Counted from the stretch's first letter, positions 7,187 through 13,142 are shown. The stretch: 15,461 nt of DNA from JBAZQS01 sp041645075 (GCA_041645075.1 JBAZQS010000020.1:1-15461); one strand, 5' to 3'. Notes: generated by a model not told the origin, from the sequence alone. Made by a program: numbers and translations.

Positions 7187-7215
7187 TTGAAAAAATTTAA
7201 AAAATAATGTAAACT
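7187..7215 (+). promoter_or_regulatory. Promoter candidate of the small zinc-binding protein
   Basis: TTGAAA (7187-7192), 17 bp, TAAACT (7210-7215) on the plus strand, leaving a leader of about 57 nt. The -10 is only a four-of-six match. Confidence 0.4.
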
Positions 7216-7278
7216 TAATTTCAACCTTAATGAGATGGTTACAAAACTATATGCTCTTTATAAATAGGAGGTAGGGTA

Positions 7279-7536
7279 ATGACAGAAGATGGTAAAAAAA
7301 TTATCTGCCCGGTTTGTTTGGTAGAAATTACTAATCCAATAATAAACCCGCGAGGTTCTTCTTTGGGTGGCTGGGTGGTTTGCCAAAATTGCCAAGTTTA
7401 TTTTCATAAACTTAATCTTGGCTCTGAGGCCTTTAGACAAGCAGTCAAAGAACGATATATCCAAGATCTTGAACAAAAAATCCGAACTGGGCAACAGGCA
7501 AAAAAAATTTTAAGTACCATTAGATTAAAATCATAA
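7279..7536 (+). CDS. Small zinc-ribbon protein of unknown function
   Basis: An 85-residue protein with two CxxC knuckles, CPVC (10-13) and CQNC (35-38), 21 residues apart, forming a predicted four-Cys zinc ribbon. The C-terminal half is charged and helical. The start is well supported by AGGAGG at 7266-7271 with a 7-nt gap. It has a candidate promoter and a terminator directly after the stop, so it is a single-gene unit. It could bind nucleic acid or a protein partner; no family is recognised. Confidence 0.75.
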   Translation: MTEDGKKIICPVCLVEITNPIINPRGSSLGGWVVCQNCQVYFHKLNLGSEAFRQAVKERYIQDLEQKIRTGQQAKKILSTIRLKS

Positions 7537-7560
7537 GCATCTATAAATGGGTGCTTTTTT
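7535..7560 (+). terminator. Terminator of the zinc-ribbon gene
   Basis: AAGCATC (7535-7541) pairs with GGTGCTT (7550-7556), with one T-G wobble, followed by a run of T. It begins within the stop codon of the gene. Confidence 0.75.
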
Positions 7561-7580
7561 ATTGCCAAAATAAATAATTT

Positions 7581-7657
7581 TGGAGCGAGAGACGGGGTTC
7601 GAACCCGCGACCTTCTGCTTGGAAGGCAGACGTTCTAGCCAACTGAACTACTCTCGC
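7581..7657 (-). tRNA. tRNA-Gly(TCC), CCA encoded
   Basis: Cloverleaf on the minus strand. The acceptor GCGAGAG pairs with CTCTCGC, the anticodon stem TCTGC/GCAGA encloses loop CTTCCAA (anticodon TCC), and the T loop is TTCGAAC. The discriminator is U, then an encoded CCA at 7583-7581, unlike the tRNA-Cys and tRNA-Pro in this window. Confidence 0.96.
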
Positions 7658-7700
7658 AAATCAAAATTATTTTAACAAAAATTATCTATTTTTTCAATAG

Positions 7701-8348
7701 TTAATGAATTAAGGGCACAAAGACAAAGCCGGAAAACTCCTCGGCCTGAAATTTATCTTTTGTAATTCTGGTAATTTTAAAAATTGAATTTTTAATTGGC
7801 ACGACCATAATGCCCCCGCCGCCGATTTTCAATTGCGCCGTAAGCTCTTGGGGAATTTCCTCGGCCGCGGCCGAAACCAAAATTTTATCAAACGGCGCTT
7901 TTGACGGCAAACCCAATTTTTCGCCTGCCGGCGCCAAGGTTGCGGCAGGCCGGCCGGCTAATAAAATTTCCGCATTTTTAAAATTATATTTACCTAAATT
8001 ATTTTTTCCAAATTCAACTAATTCAGGAATAATCTCCAGGCCAAAAACACTGCCATTATCACCCGCTATTTCCGCCAATAAAGCCGTGGTCCAGCCCGAC
8101 CCCGCGCCCATGTCTAAAATTTTTTCGCCGTTTTTCGGCTGTAATAATTCCAGCATAAAAGCCACGGTCGCCGGCTGGGAAATCGTCTGCCCGTGGCCGA
8201 TGGGCAAAGGATAGTCTTCATACGGCTCATTTGAATATTGGGGCAAAACAAAATCCGCCCGGTCAATTTTTTGAAAGGCGCTAATAATGGCCGGCGTCTT
8301 TAAAAATCCATCGGTTTTTAATTTTTCAACCAAATCAGAATTGTTCAT
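7701..8348 (-). CDS. pcm: Protein-L-isoaspartate O-methyltransferase
   Basis: A SAM-dependent methyltransferase that repairs isoaspartyl residues in aged proteins. At 215 residues it is the family length. Diagnostic PCMT blocks are LPIGHGQTISQPATVAFML (about 48-66), the SAM-binding loop ILDMGAGSGWTTALLA (77-92) and GGGGIMVVP near residues 175-184. The ATG lies 2 nt after the thpR stop, so it is the second gene of a thpR-pcm operon that follows tRNA-Pro. Only a weak GGA precedes the start, which fits translational coupling. Confidence 0.93.
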   Translation of the reverse strand: MNNSDLVEKLKTDGFLKTPAIISAFQKIDRADFVLPQYSNEPYEDYPLPIGHGQTISQPATVAFMLELLQPKNGEKILDMGAGSGWTTALLAEIAGDNGSVFGLEIIPELVEFGKNNLGKYNFKNAEILLAGRPAATLAPAGEKLGLPSKAPFDKILVSAAAEEIPQELTAQLKIGGGGIMVVPIKNSIFKITRITKDKFQAEEFSGFVFVPLIH

Positions 8349-8350
8349 AA

Positions 8351-8893
8351 TTATCCGTTTAAATTATATTCAAATAATATATTATAAATCGGGCCGTTGG
8401 GCGTTAAATTTGACTCTATAAGCTGGCATTTGGCAACTAAAATATTATCCAATTTAATTTGTCTCACTCTGACTCGGCTGGCAGCAAAACCATTTTTAAA
8501 TCGACACAGGGTAATGTGCGGTATGGGCTGATGGTGGTCTTTATTATTAACAATATTTCCCAAAGCCGAGGAAACTAAATTACATAAAGCGGAAAATTCT
8601 TGGCTGGGAAAAAATACCGCCCAAAGCATATTCGGCGTTCGGCCGGGCGGCGCCAATAAAATTTTATTATAGTTAAGAATAAACCGCCTTCTCGCAGAAA
8701 TTAATTTATTCAAAGTTTGGTCAATAATTGGAATTAAATTTTCCTCGACATCGCCCAAAAAATGCGCGGTGATATGCAAATTATTTTCTTCGGTCCAATT
8801 AATGCCGTTTGAATTATAGCCATCGCCATATTCTGCCAATTTTTTAACCACACCATCGCTAGATGGAATGGCAATAAATAATCTTTTGGTCAT
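8351..8893 (-). CDS. thpR: 2'-5' RNA ligase family protein (RNA 2',3'-cyclic phosphodiesterase)
   Basis: This is a member of the 2H phosphoesterase superfamily (LigT/ThpR), which hydrolyses 2',3'-cyclic phosphates and can join tRNA halves with 2'-5' bonds in vitro. At 180 residues it matches family length. The two HxT catalytic motifs are His40-Ile-Thr42 in NLHITAHFLGDV and His126-Ile-Thr128 in PHITLCRF. The frame remains open upstream into tRNA-Pro, but ATG 8893 is the right start: homology begins at MTKRLFIAI, and anything longer would read tRNA sequence. The start codon is 2 nt after the tRNA 3' end, with no room for a Shine-Dalgarno outside the tRNA. Confidence 0.9.
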   Translation of the reverse strand: MTKRLFIAIPSSDGVVKKLAEYGDGYNSNGINWTEENNLHITAHFLGDVEENLIPIIDQTLNKLISARRRFILNYNKILLAPPGRTPNMLWAVFFPSQEFSALCNLVSSALGNIVNNKDHHQPIPHITLCRFKNGFAASRVRVRQIKLDNILVAKCQLIESNLTPNGPIYNILFEYNLNG

Positions 8894-8895
8894 AT

Positions 8896-8969
8896 TCGGG
8901 GTAGCCGGATTTGAACCGGCGACCTCATGCACCCCATGCATGCGCGCTAGCCAACTGCGCCATACCCCG
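8896..8969 (-). tRNA. tRNA-Pro(GGG)
   Basis: Cloverleaf on the minus strand. The acceptor CGGGGTA pairs with TACCCCG, the D arm is GCGC...GCGC, the anticodon stem CATGC/GCATG encloses loop ATGGGGT (anticodon GGG with the typical G37), and the T loop is TTCAAAT. Discriminator A; CCA is not encoded. Confidence 0.95.
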
Positions 8970-8984
8970 GAATTAGTTTTCAGT

Positions 8985-9005
8985 ATTGAGAGCTGAGATT
9001 TGAGA
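8985..9005. repeat. Three tandem heptads (NNTGAGA)
   Basis: ATTGAGA, GCTGAGA and TTTGAGA follow in register upstream of tRNA-Pro. This is a short degenerate heptameric repeat of unknown role; it could be chance or a contracted tandem array. Confidence 0.45.
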
Positions 9006-9051
9006 ATTAAAGCAAATTGATTTCTTTTTAATTTTATATAAAATTAAAAAA

Positions 9052-9081
9052 AGAGTCAAAGCTGGCAGTCGCCTTAACTCT
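9052..9081 (-). terminator. Terminator of the Cys-rich gene
   Basis: On the minus strand AGAGTTAA and TTGACTCT pair (one T-G wobble) around a GC-rich loop and run into seven T residues. The wobble is a C-A mismatch on the other strand, so it works only in the minus direction. Confidence 0.7.
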
Positions 9082-9095
9082 AATTATTTTTTAAT

Positions 9096-9533
9096 TCAAT
9101 TTAAAATAATGCCTACGCTTTTACTGGAAACAATTTGACTTACAATCTCATCAATGCTTTTATTAAGCCGCAATGCTTTAGTGGCAATAAACCTTAAAAT
9201 AACCTTGGCTGACGATTGACCGGTCATCATGCAGGACAATTCCATGGGCTCCATTAATTCATCTAACTCCGCATCGGGCAAAGTATTACCCAGCTGGAGA
9301 TAAATTTCTTCCGCTCTGTTTGAATTTGCCGAGACCAATTCCTCAATACAGCGCCAGCAAGCCGTAGTGTCATCGCTTTCAAAACCCATGTGCGGTATCT
9401 TATGCGCCACACAATAATGGCCGGAATTTTCCGCGCATTGTAAACAAGCCATGGTATTCAAGCAACCATCCGACTTTTTGATTGGTAAAAGGACAATAAT
9501 GGCCGGGTCACATCCGCAAATTTCGCAATTCAT
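9096..9533 (-). CDS. Cys-rich zinc-binding protein of unknown function
   Basis: A 145-residue protein from ATG 9533. This start is chosen over a longer frame to 9572 because AAGGAAGG precedes it by about 10 nt and because it begins directly with the first knuckle, MNCEIC. Cysteines at 3, 6, 8, 24, 30, 33, 41, 59 and 62, with His44, could bind two or three zinc ions, in a pattern loosely like a B-box (CLQC...CVAH). The C-terminal half is helical, without Cys clusters. No enzyme motif is seen and the family is not recognised. The gene has its own promoter and terminator. Confidence 0.72.
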   Translation of the reverse strand: MNCEICGCDPAIIVLLPIKKSDGCLNTMACLQCAENSGHYCVAHKIPHMGFESDDTTACWRCIEELVSANSNRAEEIYLQLGNTLPDAELDELMEPMELSCMMTGQSSAKVILRFIATKALRLNKSIDEIVSQIVSSKSVGIILN

Positions 9534-9572
9534 AAAATATTTTCCTTCCTTTTTTAATGTCCGATTAAACAT

Positions 9573-9601
9573 AAGATATCATTAAAATACCTTCCTGTCA
9601 A
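9573..9601 (-). promoter_or_regulatory. Promoter of the Cys-rich gene
   Basis: TTGACA (9601-9596), 17 bp, TGA-TATCTT (box 9578-9573) on the minus strand. Consensus -35 with an extended -10, about 40 nt before ATG 9533. Confidence 0.75.
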
Positions 9602-9606
9602 TTAAA

Positions 9607-9634
9607 AAATCTGGAATTTTTTAATTCCGGATTT
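9607..9634 (-). terminator. Terminator of the PCD-like gene
   Basis: AAATCCGGAATT and AATTCCAGATTT form a 12-bp stem (one wobble) around a 4-nt loop with a T tract on the minus strand, directly upstream of the next promoter. Confidence 0.8.
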
Positions 9635-9688
9635 ATTTTTGTGGAGCAATGACATTACGCTGCCGCCTCACTTTTTTTAGGAATCAAA

Positions 9689-10060
9689 TTAATGTTGACG
9701 CTGACCATGCAAACGATCAATCTCTTTGGCGACCAAAAAGTCCTTGTCCGTCACTTTTCCGCCCACATCAAATCTTTGGAGTTCAAAAAGAATCTTGCTG
9801 TAATAGATATGAATGTCCGGATGGTGGTCGTTGGCCTCGCAAAAAGGAGCCAATTGATTTACAAAATTCAAAGAATCCAAAAAATCTTTAAATTGGAACT
9901 CCTTGCTAATTTTATCGTTGGCATAATTCCATCCCGACAATTCTTTTAGTCGTTCTTCTACTTCCTGTGGACTTAAAATTGTTATGTCTGTTATATTTTT
10001 AAAGTTATTAATTAATTTTAAAATATATAAAACTATATAACGACAAAATATATAAAACAA
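9689..10060 (-). CDS. Pterin-4a-carbinolamine dehydratase-like protein
   Basis: A member of the PCD/DCoH family, whose enzymes dehydrate 4a-hydroxytetrahydrobiopterin and also act as dimerisation cofactors. The family domain begins around residue 28: LSPQEVEERLKELSGWNY, then the signature EANDHHPDIHIYY (75-87, His79-His80-Pro81) and DVGGKVTDKDFLVAKEID (98-115). The start is doubtful. The frame opens only with TTG at 10060 and has no ATG, GTG or Shine-Dalgarno before the domain, giving a hydrophobic 20-residue leader (FYIFCRYIVLYILKL) unusual for a cytosolic enzyme. A non-standard start near residue 21-25 is possible. No aromatic amino-acid hydroxylase is nearby, so the role in this organism is open. 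Confidence 0.82.
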   Translation of the reverse strand: MFYIFCRYIVLYILKLINNFKNITDITILSPQEVEERLKELSGWNYANDKISKEFQFKDFLDSLNFVNQLAPFCEANDHHPDIHIYYSKILFELQRFDVGGKVTDKDFLVAKEIDRLHGQRQH

Positions 10061-10124
10061 AATTTAAAAAAAATGAATGTCTTGCCTTATCGAAGCTCCT
10101 AAACGATGTTCGAACCTTTTTTCA

Positions 10125-10146
10125 AGAAAATTCTTAAGAATTTTCT
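10125..10146. repeat. 22-bp perfect palindrome
   Basis: AGAAAATTCTT followed by its exact complement AAGAATTTTCT, with no spacer. AT-rich, with no flanking gene start; role unknown. Confidence 0.7.
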
Positions 10147-10171
10147 CTTAAAAAATTTTCCTGAAATGAAT

Positions 10172-10218
10172 TACCCCGCAGCAGAGCTGACGGGGTATCT
10201 CTCCGTAGCAGAGAGATA
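10172..10218. repeat. Two adjacent hairpins
   Basis: TACCCCG (10172-10178) pairs with CGGGGTA (10191-10197). TATCTCTC (10196-10203) pairs with GAGAGATA (10211-10218), sharing two bases with the first stem. Both loops contain a GCAG motif (CAGCAGAGCTGA and CGTAGCA). Confidence 0.65.
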
Positions 10219-10219
10219 C

Positions 10220-10336
10220 TTAAAATAAAGTCAACTGGGCGGTATGAATTACTTGATACTGTTGCTCTATTCCCTGTTCTATAATATATTTGCGAATCAC
10301 ATCGTCTGGATTATACACCCTATACTCTTCTGCCAC
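10220..10336 (-). pseudogene. 38-residue protein-like fragment, origin unknown
   Basis: From a possible GTG at 10336 the frame reads VAEEYRVYNPDDVIRKYI and ends in QVIHTAQLTLF and TAA at 10220. The composition looks like real protein (balanced charge, alternating hydrophobics), unlike the neighbouring repeat frames. Upstream, the frame runs into repeat DNA and soon meets a stop, so this is probably the 3' end of a gene cut by repeat insertion. A tiny intact gene is the alternative. No family is recognised. Confidence 0.4.
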
Positions 10337-10345
10337 CAACCACCA

Positions 10346-10362
10346 CCGCAGCAGAGCTGCGG
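10346..10362. repeat. Short hairpin CCGCAGC-AGA-GCTGCGG
   Basis: A 7-bp stem with a 3-nt loop, sharing the CAGCAGAGCTG core with the hairpin at 10172-10197. Confidence 0.65.
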
Positions 10363-10400
10363 GGAATGTTATGATTCAAAATTTTAAAACGGAAATTTTC

Positions 10401-10476
10401 CAAGGCCGTGGCGGATAGCGGGCAAAAAGGAAGGGGGTTGGGGGGGAGGAATTTTTGCCCGCCCGCCACGGCCTTG
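10401..10476. repeat. Long bulged hairpin with G-rich loop
   Basis: Arms 10401-10428 and 10452-10476 pair over 25 bp (CAAGGCCGTGGCGG, then GC, then GGGCAAAAA), with a single 3-nt ATA bulge. The 23-nt loop contains GGGGGTTGGGGGGG with flanking GG pairs, which can form a quadruplex. The outer end overlaps the 99-bp inverted repeat. The matching arm of the right copy would lie past the window edge. Confidence 0.8.
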
Positions 10477-10568
10477 AATCCCGAAATTCCGCTCCCGCCT
10501 TTGGCGGGAGATTTTACCGACAAATCCCAAATTCAGATCCTTTTTTCCGAAAGGCGGCGATTTTTCGT
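10470..10568 (+). repeat. 99-bp inverted repeat, left copy
   Basis: Identical over 99 bp to the reverse complement of 15363-15461. It contains an internal GCTCCCGCC-TTT-GGCGGGAG hairpin and ends inward at TTTTTCGT. Since the right copy is cut by the window edge at its outer end, the full repeat may be longer and include the G-loop hairpin. Confidence 0.95.
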
Positions 10569-10588
10569 GTTGCGACTACCGTCGCAAC
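10569..10588. repeat. Hairpin abutting the left inverted repeat
   Basis: GTTGCGAC-TACC-GTCGCAAC, an 8-bp stem with a 4-nt loop, begins at the first base after the shared 99 bp. The right copy has an 8-bp/4-nt hairpin of unrelated sequence at the same place (15343-15362). Confidence 0.85.
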
Positions 10589-10597
10589 GGCACCGCC

Positions 10598-11176
10598 CTA
10601 CTTCTTCTTGCTAACCAAACTAATGATTTTTCTAATAACCCTGGGAACATCATCTTGATATTTTTTAGAGTGTGTGGCAACAAAGTATATATCTTCATAA
10701 TTCCTCTTAACCTTTTCGTACATGCCTAAATCGCAGGTTAAGATAATTGACTTAGATAAAATACCCTCAGTTGCAATAATAAAATCATTGGATTGCAGAA
10801 ATCTTAACTTTTTTCTAGCCGCCAAAATCTTATACCTTTCTAAAATATCCTCAATAGACGGATTGGCTGTGAATAAAATTCCAGGTAATTCCTTCAAAAA
10901 ATTCTCGACTACCTTTAAAGCACAAGACACTTTTTTATCTCTCTGAATTATTTTTGACATTACTTCGGAAAAAACATACAAAGGAATATGAAAACGACAA
11001 TTATGGGGTTTTAAATATCCGAAAAGTGACTTTGCGGCATCATAATTAGAATCACGAACATCAAGAAGCGCCAAAACAAAAGATGAATCCAAAAGTACCG
11101 TTGGCCCTATTGTTGGTGCCTGAATTGTTAATTTGTCTAAAACTCCACTTTTCTTTTTCTTAAATTTTTTTTTCAT
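10598..11176 (-). CDS. PIN-domain ribonuclease
   Basis: A PIN-fold, metal-dependent RNase of 192 residues. A basic N-terminus (KKKFKKKKS) precedes the domain. The acidic active-site residues are in place: Asp30 in TVLLDSSFVLALLD, Glu71 in FSEVMSK, Asp131 in SNDFIIATEGI and Asp149 in LTCDLGMYEKV. Many PIN proteins are toxins (VapC) that cut tRNA or rRNA, but this one is longer than a typical VapC of about 130 residues and has no small AbrB- or ribbon-type antitoxin beside it. It follows the PD-(D/E)XK gene by 3 bp and must be co-transcribed with it. Its stop lies 9 bp inside the hairpin at the cassette border. Confidence 0.85.
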   Translation of the reverse strand: MKKKFKKKKSGVLDKLTIQAPTIGPTVLLDSSFVLALLDVRDSNYDAAKSLFGYLKPHNCRFHIPLYVFSEVMSKIIQRDKKVSCALKVVENFLKELPGILFTANPSIEDILERYKILAARKKLRFLQSNDFIIATEGILSKSIILTCDLGMYEKVKRNYEDIYFVATHSKKYQDDVPRVIRKIISLVSKKK

Positions 11177-11179
11177 ATT

Positions 11180-11566
11180 CTATAATGTCCAAATTTTAAT
11201 TCTATTACCAACCAAACTGGATAGACCTATCTCATATAATTTATCCAACAACCTTTGGTGATTTTCTTTATACACAACAATATGAAATGGGACGATCATA
11301 TTATTACTGGCCATTATTCTATTGGAAAAATCTTCAAATTGCTCTTTTGCAATATTTGAAACCAAGTCGTCTCCTAATTTTGCTTCTGCAATATGTATAA
11401 CTCCGCTGCTATCGCGAGCTATAATGTCGGGCTCATGCCTTCCCTGTTTAACTGGATCGGCATAATTATCGATAGACGCACTTAATATTTCATACCCCAA
11501 GTTATTAATAAAATAGCCAATTAAAGCGGATACTAACTTTTGATGTTGTGAGGAGGGATTTTGCAT
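11180..11566 (-). CDS. PD-(D/E)XK nuclease-like protein
   Basis: A 128-residue protein with the restriction-endonuclease-like core: Pro46-Asp47 in HEPDIIA, a beta turn, then Glu61-Ala-Lys63 in IHIAEAKLGDD, the classic PD...ExK spacing. A helix with QFEDFSNRI and a last strand (PFHIVVYK) complete the small fold. This suggests DNA cleavage or a catalytically related nucleic-acid-binding role, such as Holliday-junction or mobile-element nucleases. No specificity or methylase domain is attached. It is the first gene of a two-gene unit with the PIN RNase. The partner relation (toxin and neutraliser, or two effectors) cannot be told from sequence. Confidence 0.75.
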   Translation of the reverse strand: MQNPSSQHQKLVSALIGYFINNLGYEILSASIDNYADPVKQGRHEPDIIARDSSGVIHIAEAKLGDDLVSNIAKEQFEDFSNRIMASNNMIVPFHIVVYKENHQRLLDKLYEIGLSSLVGNRIKIWTL

Positions 11567-11591
11567 AAATAATATTTAATTCAGTTTTTAC

Positions 11592-11597
11592 ATTCTA
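11592..11597 (-). promoter_or_regulatory. Extended -10 of the PD-(D/E)XK-PIN operon
   Basis: TGT-TAGAAT on the minus strand, five of six matches with a TGN extension, about 25 nt before ATG 11566. The -35 region at 17 bp is weak (TTTTAA). Confidence 0.4.
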
Positions 11598-11661
11598 ACA
11601 AATTAATCCTAAAATTAAAAGAATGATTTGTTATTATTTATATAGTACTTTTAGTTGTTTA

Positions 11662-11760
11662 CTATAACGCAAAATTATAATCATTTCCAATCCTTAATCG
11701 CGATACTCTTGCCTTTCGTCGTAATAGTCGGTTTCTGCTTTTCTCTAATTTTTCTCCCAT
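11662..11760 (-). CDS. Short basic peptide, 32 residues, doubtful gene
   Basis: ATG 11760 to TAG 11662 encodes MGEKLEKSRNRLLRRKARV and a further 13 residues. The frame stays open upstream for about 17 more codons (CPWYEEYNTVIN), giving a protein-like stretch of about 50 residues. No ribosome-binding site is visible. It follows the 11825-12193 gene and may be the frameshifted tail of that gene or a remnant of another. Confidence 0.3.
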   Translation of the reverse strand: MGEKLEKSRNRLLRRKARVSRLRIGNDYNFAL

Positions 11761-11824
11761 ATTGATGACCGTATTATATTCTTCATACCAAGGACAATAA
11801 ATATGGCAAGATATAATTTATTTT

Positions 11825-12193
11825 TCATAAACAATATTTCATATAAATTTTTGATAGCATTCTATTTTTCCGTCGCTCACGCATAGCTTCACGGGATTGA
11901 TTCCCAAGAAGACGCTCTTTTAAACTGTCATACTCTTTTTGGGCTGGGGGATAGAATCGGCAGGCTTTTAAATAGTGGGCTTGCGCCTCTTTAATATTTT
12001 TTATTTTCCCATAACTCGGAACGACTTTGACCAAAGTTAAGGCCATTAAAGCCACGGATATTCTTCTGTACATTGGCAAAAAACTAAATAAATTCCAAAA
12101 ATATTTATAATCCGAGCTTCTTATGAAAGAAATCTCCTCTTGAGTTAGGTGGGGAAATTTAAAATCATTTGAAAATTTATAGGTTTTTATCAT
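11825..12193 (-). CDS. Hypothetical protein, basic C-terminus
   Basis: 122 residues, predicted mainly helical, with a moderately hydrophobic helix (ISVALMALTLVKVV) near residues 45-58 and a strongly basic tail (REAMRERRKNRMLSK). No signal peptide and no recognised motif. The ATG has no clear Shine-Dalgarno, only GATAAAGTT nearby. It sits between the nuclease pair and the transposase remnant inside the inverted-repeat cassette. Amino-acid make-up is natural, so I keep it as a gene, but function is unknown. Confidence 0.5.
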   Translation of the reverse strand: MIKTYKFSNDFKFPHLTQEEISFIRSSDYKYFWNLFSFLPMYRRISVALMALTLVKVVPSYGKIKNIKEAQAHYLKACRFYPPAQKEYDSLKERLLGNQSREAMRERRKNRMLSKIYMKYCL

Positions 12194-12332
12194 ATTTTAA
12201 CTTTATCATCTTTATTGAAATATTTTCCCATCTTGCCATCTCTATCTATCTGCGAGTTATTTATAGATGGCATAGAATTTTCTGTTGATATTTTACTAAA
12301 ATTTACCCCACCGTGCTACTCACTATATACCA

Positions 12333-12424
12333 CTACCAACAAATTTCCGGCTCTTCATTTATCAATGTTTTAAGATATTCCTTCACTTCGGGATAATTGC
12401 CAATTTTGTCAAGCGCTTGGTATA
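12333..12424 (-). pseudogene. Protein-like 3' fragment downstream of the transposase remnant
   Basis: Directly after the near-palindrome the minus strand reads YQALDKIGNYPEVKEYLK and TLINEEPEICW, then TAG at 12333. The composition looks coding, yet its upstream frame overlaps the transposase in another frame. It is perhaps the cut tail of a gene interrupted by the element. No family is recognised. Confidence 0.3.
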
Positions 12425-12445
12425 CCCCAATGCCAAGCATTGGGG
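12425..12445. repeat. 21-bp near-palindrome, copy 1
   Basis: CCCCAATGC-CAA-GCATTGGGG: 9-bp arms and a 3-nt loop, 12 bp past the transposase stop. Identical and in the same orientation as 12741-12761. Confidence 0.92.
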
Positions 12446-12457
12446 TTTGTCTAATTT

Positions 12458-12799
12458 TTAAGATGCCTCGGATTGCTCCAAGATGTACTGGTCGATGTCT
12501 TCCTTGGTTAGCCCTGGACCGACTGTCCTGACGAAATAGCCACCCACCCACACCTCGCCTCCCCAATAATAGTGTCTTAACCAAGAATAGTGTCTAAATA
12601 AGGCCTTAGTGCTTACGCTTTTCAAAAGTTGGACGGCTCGGCTTGGAGCAATTCTCGGCGGGGCGCTGAGTGTTAAATGGACATGATCGCTCAAGACCTC
12701 TATGCTGCCAATTTCCATATCGTAAGTTTCAGCAATCTTTCCCCAATGCCAAGCATTGGGGCTTGACGCAGGTTTTAGTTCAAGTCCTGACGCGAGCAA
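12458..12799 (-). pseudogene. IS200-type Y1 HUH transposase, 5'-truncated
   Basis: The core of a TnpA of the IS200/IS605 or REP-associated class, which nicks and joins single-stranded DNA at hairpins. Present are the HUH motif in SDHVHLTLSAPP (His39, His41), the helix with SVSTKALFR, WVGGYFVRTVG, and the nucleophile Tyr105 in DIDQYILEQ. Recognisable homology starts only near residue 21. The usual N-terminal strand and about 40 residues (the YHxVWxxKYR region) are missing and are replaced by repeat DNA, including a 21-bp near-palindrome translated as SPNAWHWG. The frame from ATG 12799 starts inside a hairpin. It is probably a dead remnant, though both catalytic motifs survive. Confidence 0.82.
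12741..12761. repeat. 21-bp near-palindrome, copy 2
   Basis: Identical to 12425-12445, located exactly where transposase homology begins. The two copies bracket the surviving transposase core like subterminal hairpins of IS200-type elements. Confidence 0.92.
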
Positions 12800-12813
12800 A
12801 GCAGTTTGCTCGC
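12792..12813. repeat. Hairpin GCGAGCAAA-GCAG-TTTGCTCGC
   Basis: A perfect 9-bp stem with a 4-nt loop, next to the truncated transposase start. The GAGCAAAGCA motif recurs at 12927-12937, so this stretch is a mosaic of short repeats. Confidence 0.75.
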
Positions 12814-13054
12814 TTCACCCCTCATTCACTTTGTTCATTCGAGATTACTGAATGAAGCTCGAACCTTTTTTGAACAAAAAATGCTCGATTAGCTCCGCTC
12901 CGCGTTTCCGCCCGCCGAATTTCGGCGAGCAAAGCAAAGTAATTTTCTTTCAATTTTTTAACGCCCGCCCGCCAATTTTTTCTTAAAATGATTTGAAAAT
13001 TGTTTTGCTTTGATGTCTTGATACCAAGACGGCGGAAACTCTTTACTTCGGCTC
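12814..13054. other. Gene-free repeat mosaic
   Basis: No credible gene. It contains a TCGAACCTTTTTT segment that also occurs at 10110-10122, a GCCGAAATTCGGC palindrome near 12915-12928, and AT-rich filler. A minus-strand frame (12822-13097) reads through hairpins and is not accepted as a gene. Confidence 0.5.
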
Positions 13055-13101
13055 GGGCGTGGTGGAATTCTTCCCCCCAACCCCCTCCTTCCGCCACGCC
13101 C
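13055..13101. repeat. Second hairpin with G-rich loop
   Basis: Arms GGGCGTGG (13055-13062) and CCACGCCC (13094-13101), extended by GGAA/TTCC after one mismatch. On the minus strand the loop contains GGGGGTTGGGGGG, almost the same core as the loop of the 10401-10476 hairpin on the plus strand. Confidence 0.75.
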
Positions 13102-13142
13102 TCGCTTGGACTACCCTTTTTTTCGGCGGAATTGTTTTATGC

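Larger units (their letters stand above)
10061..10597. other. Repeat-rich intergenic region at the left border of the accessory cassette
   Basis: About 540 bp without a complete gene. It holds a 22-bp palindrome, a row of hairpins containing a CAGCAGAGCTG motif, a short protein-like reading frame on the minus strand (10220-10336), a long bulged hairpin with a G-rich loop, and the left 99-bp inverted repeat. Open frames over the repeat part (10320-10658) change strand and frame freely and are repeat-derived. Confidence 0.7.

Noticed and set aside
10172..10362. Possible small CRISPR-like array from recurring CAGCAGAGCTG units
   Set aside because: Units are not evenly spaced, spacers are not similar in length, and no cas gene is present; these are hairpin repeats.
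10320..10658. Several overlapping 60-70-codon frames on both strands
   Set aside because: They follow the hairpins and the 99-bp repeat, and a counterpart appears at the right repeat (15170-15457), so they are repeat artefacts.
12822..13097. 91-codon minus-strand frame beside the G-loop hairpin
   Set aside because: It translates hairpin arms and low-complexity repeat; no start signal and no family.
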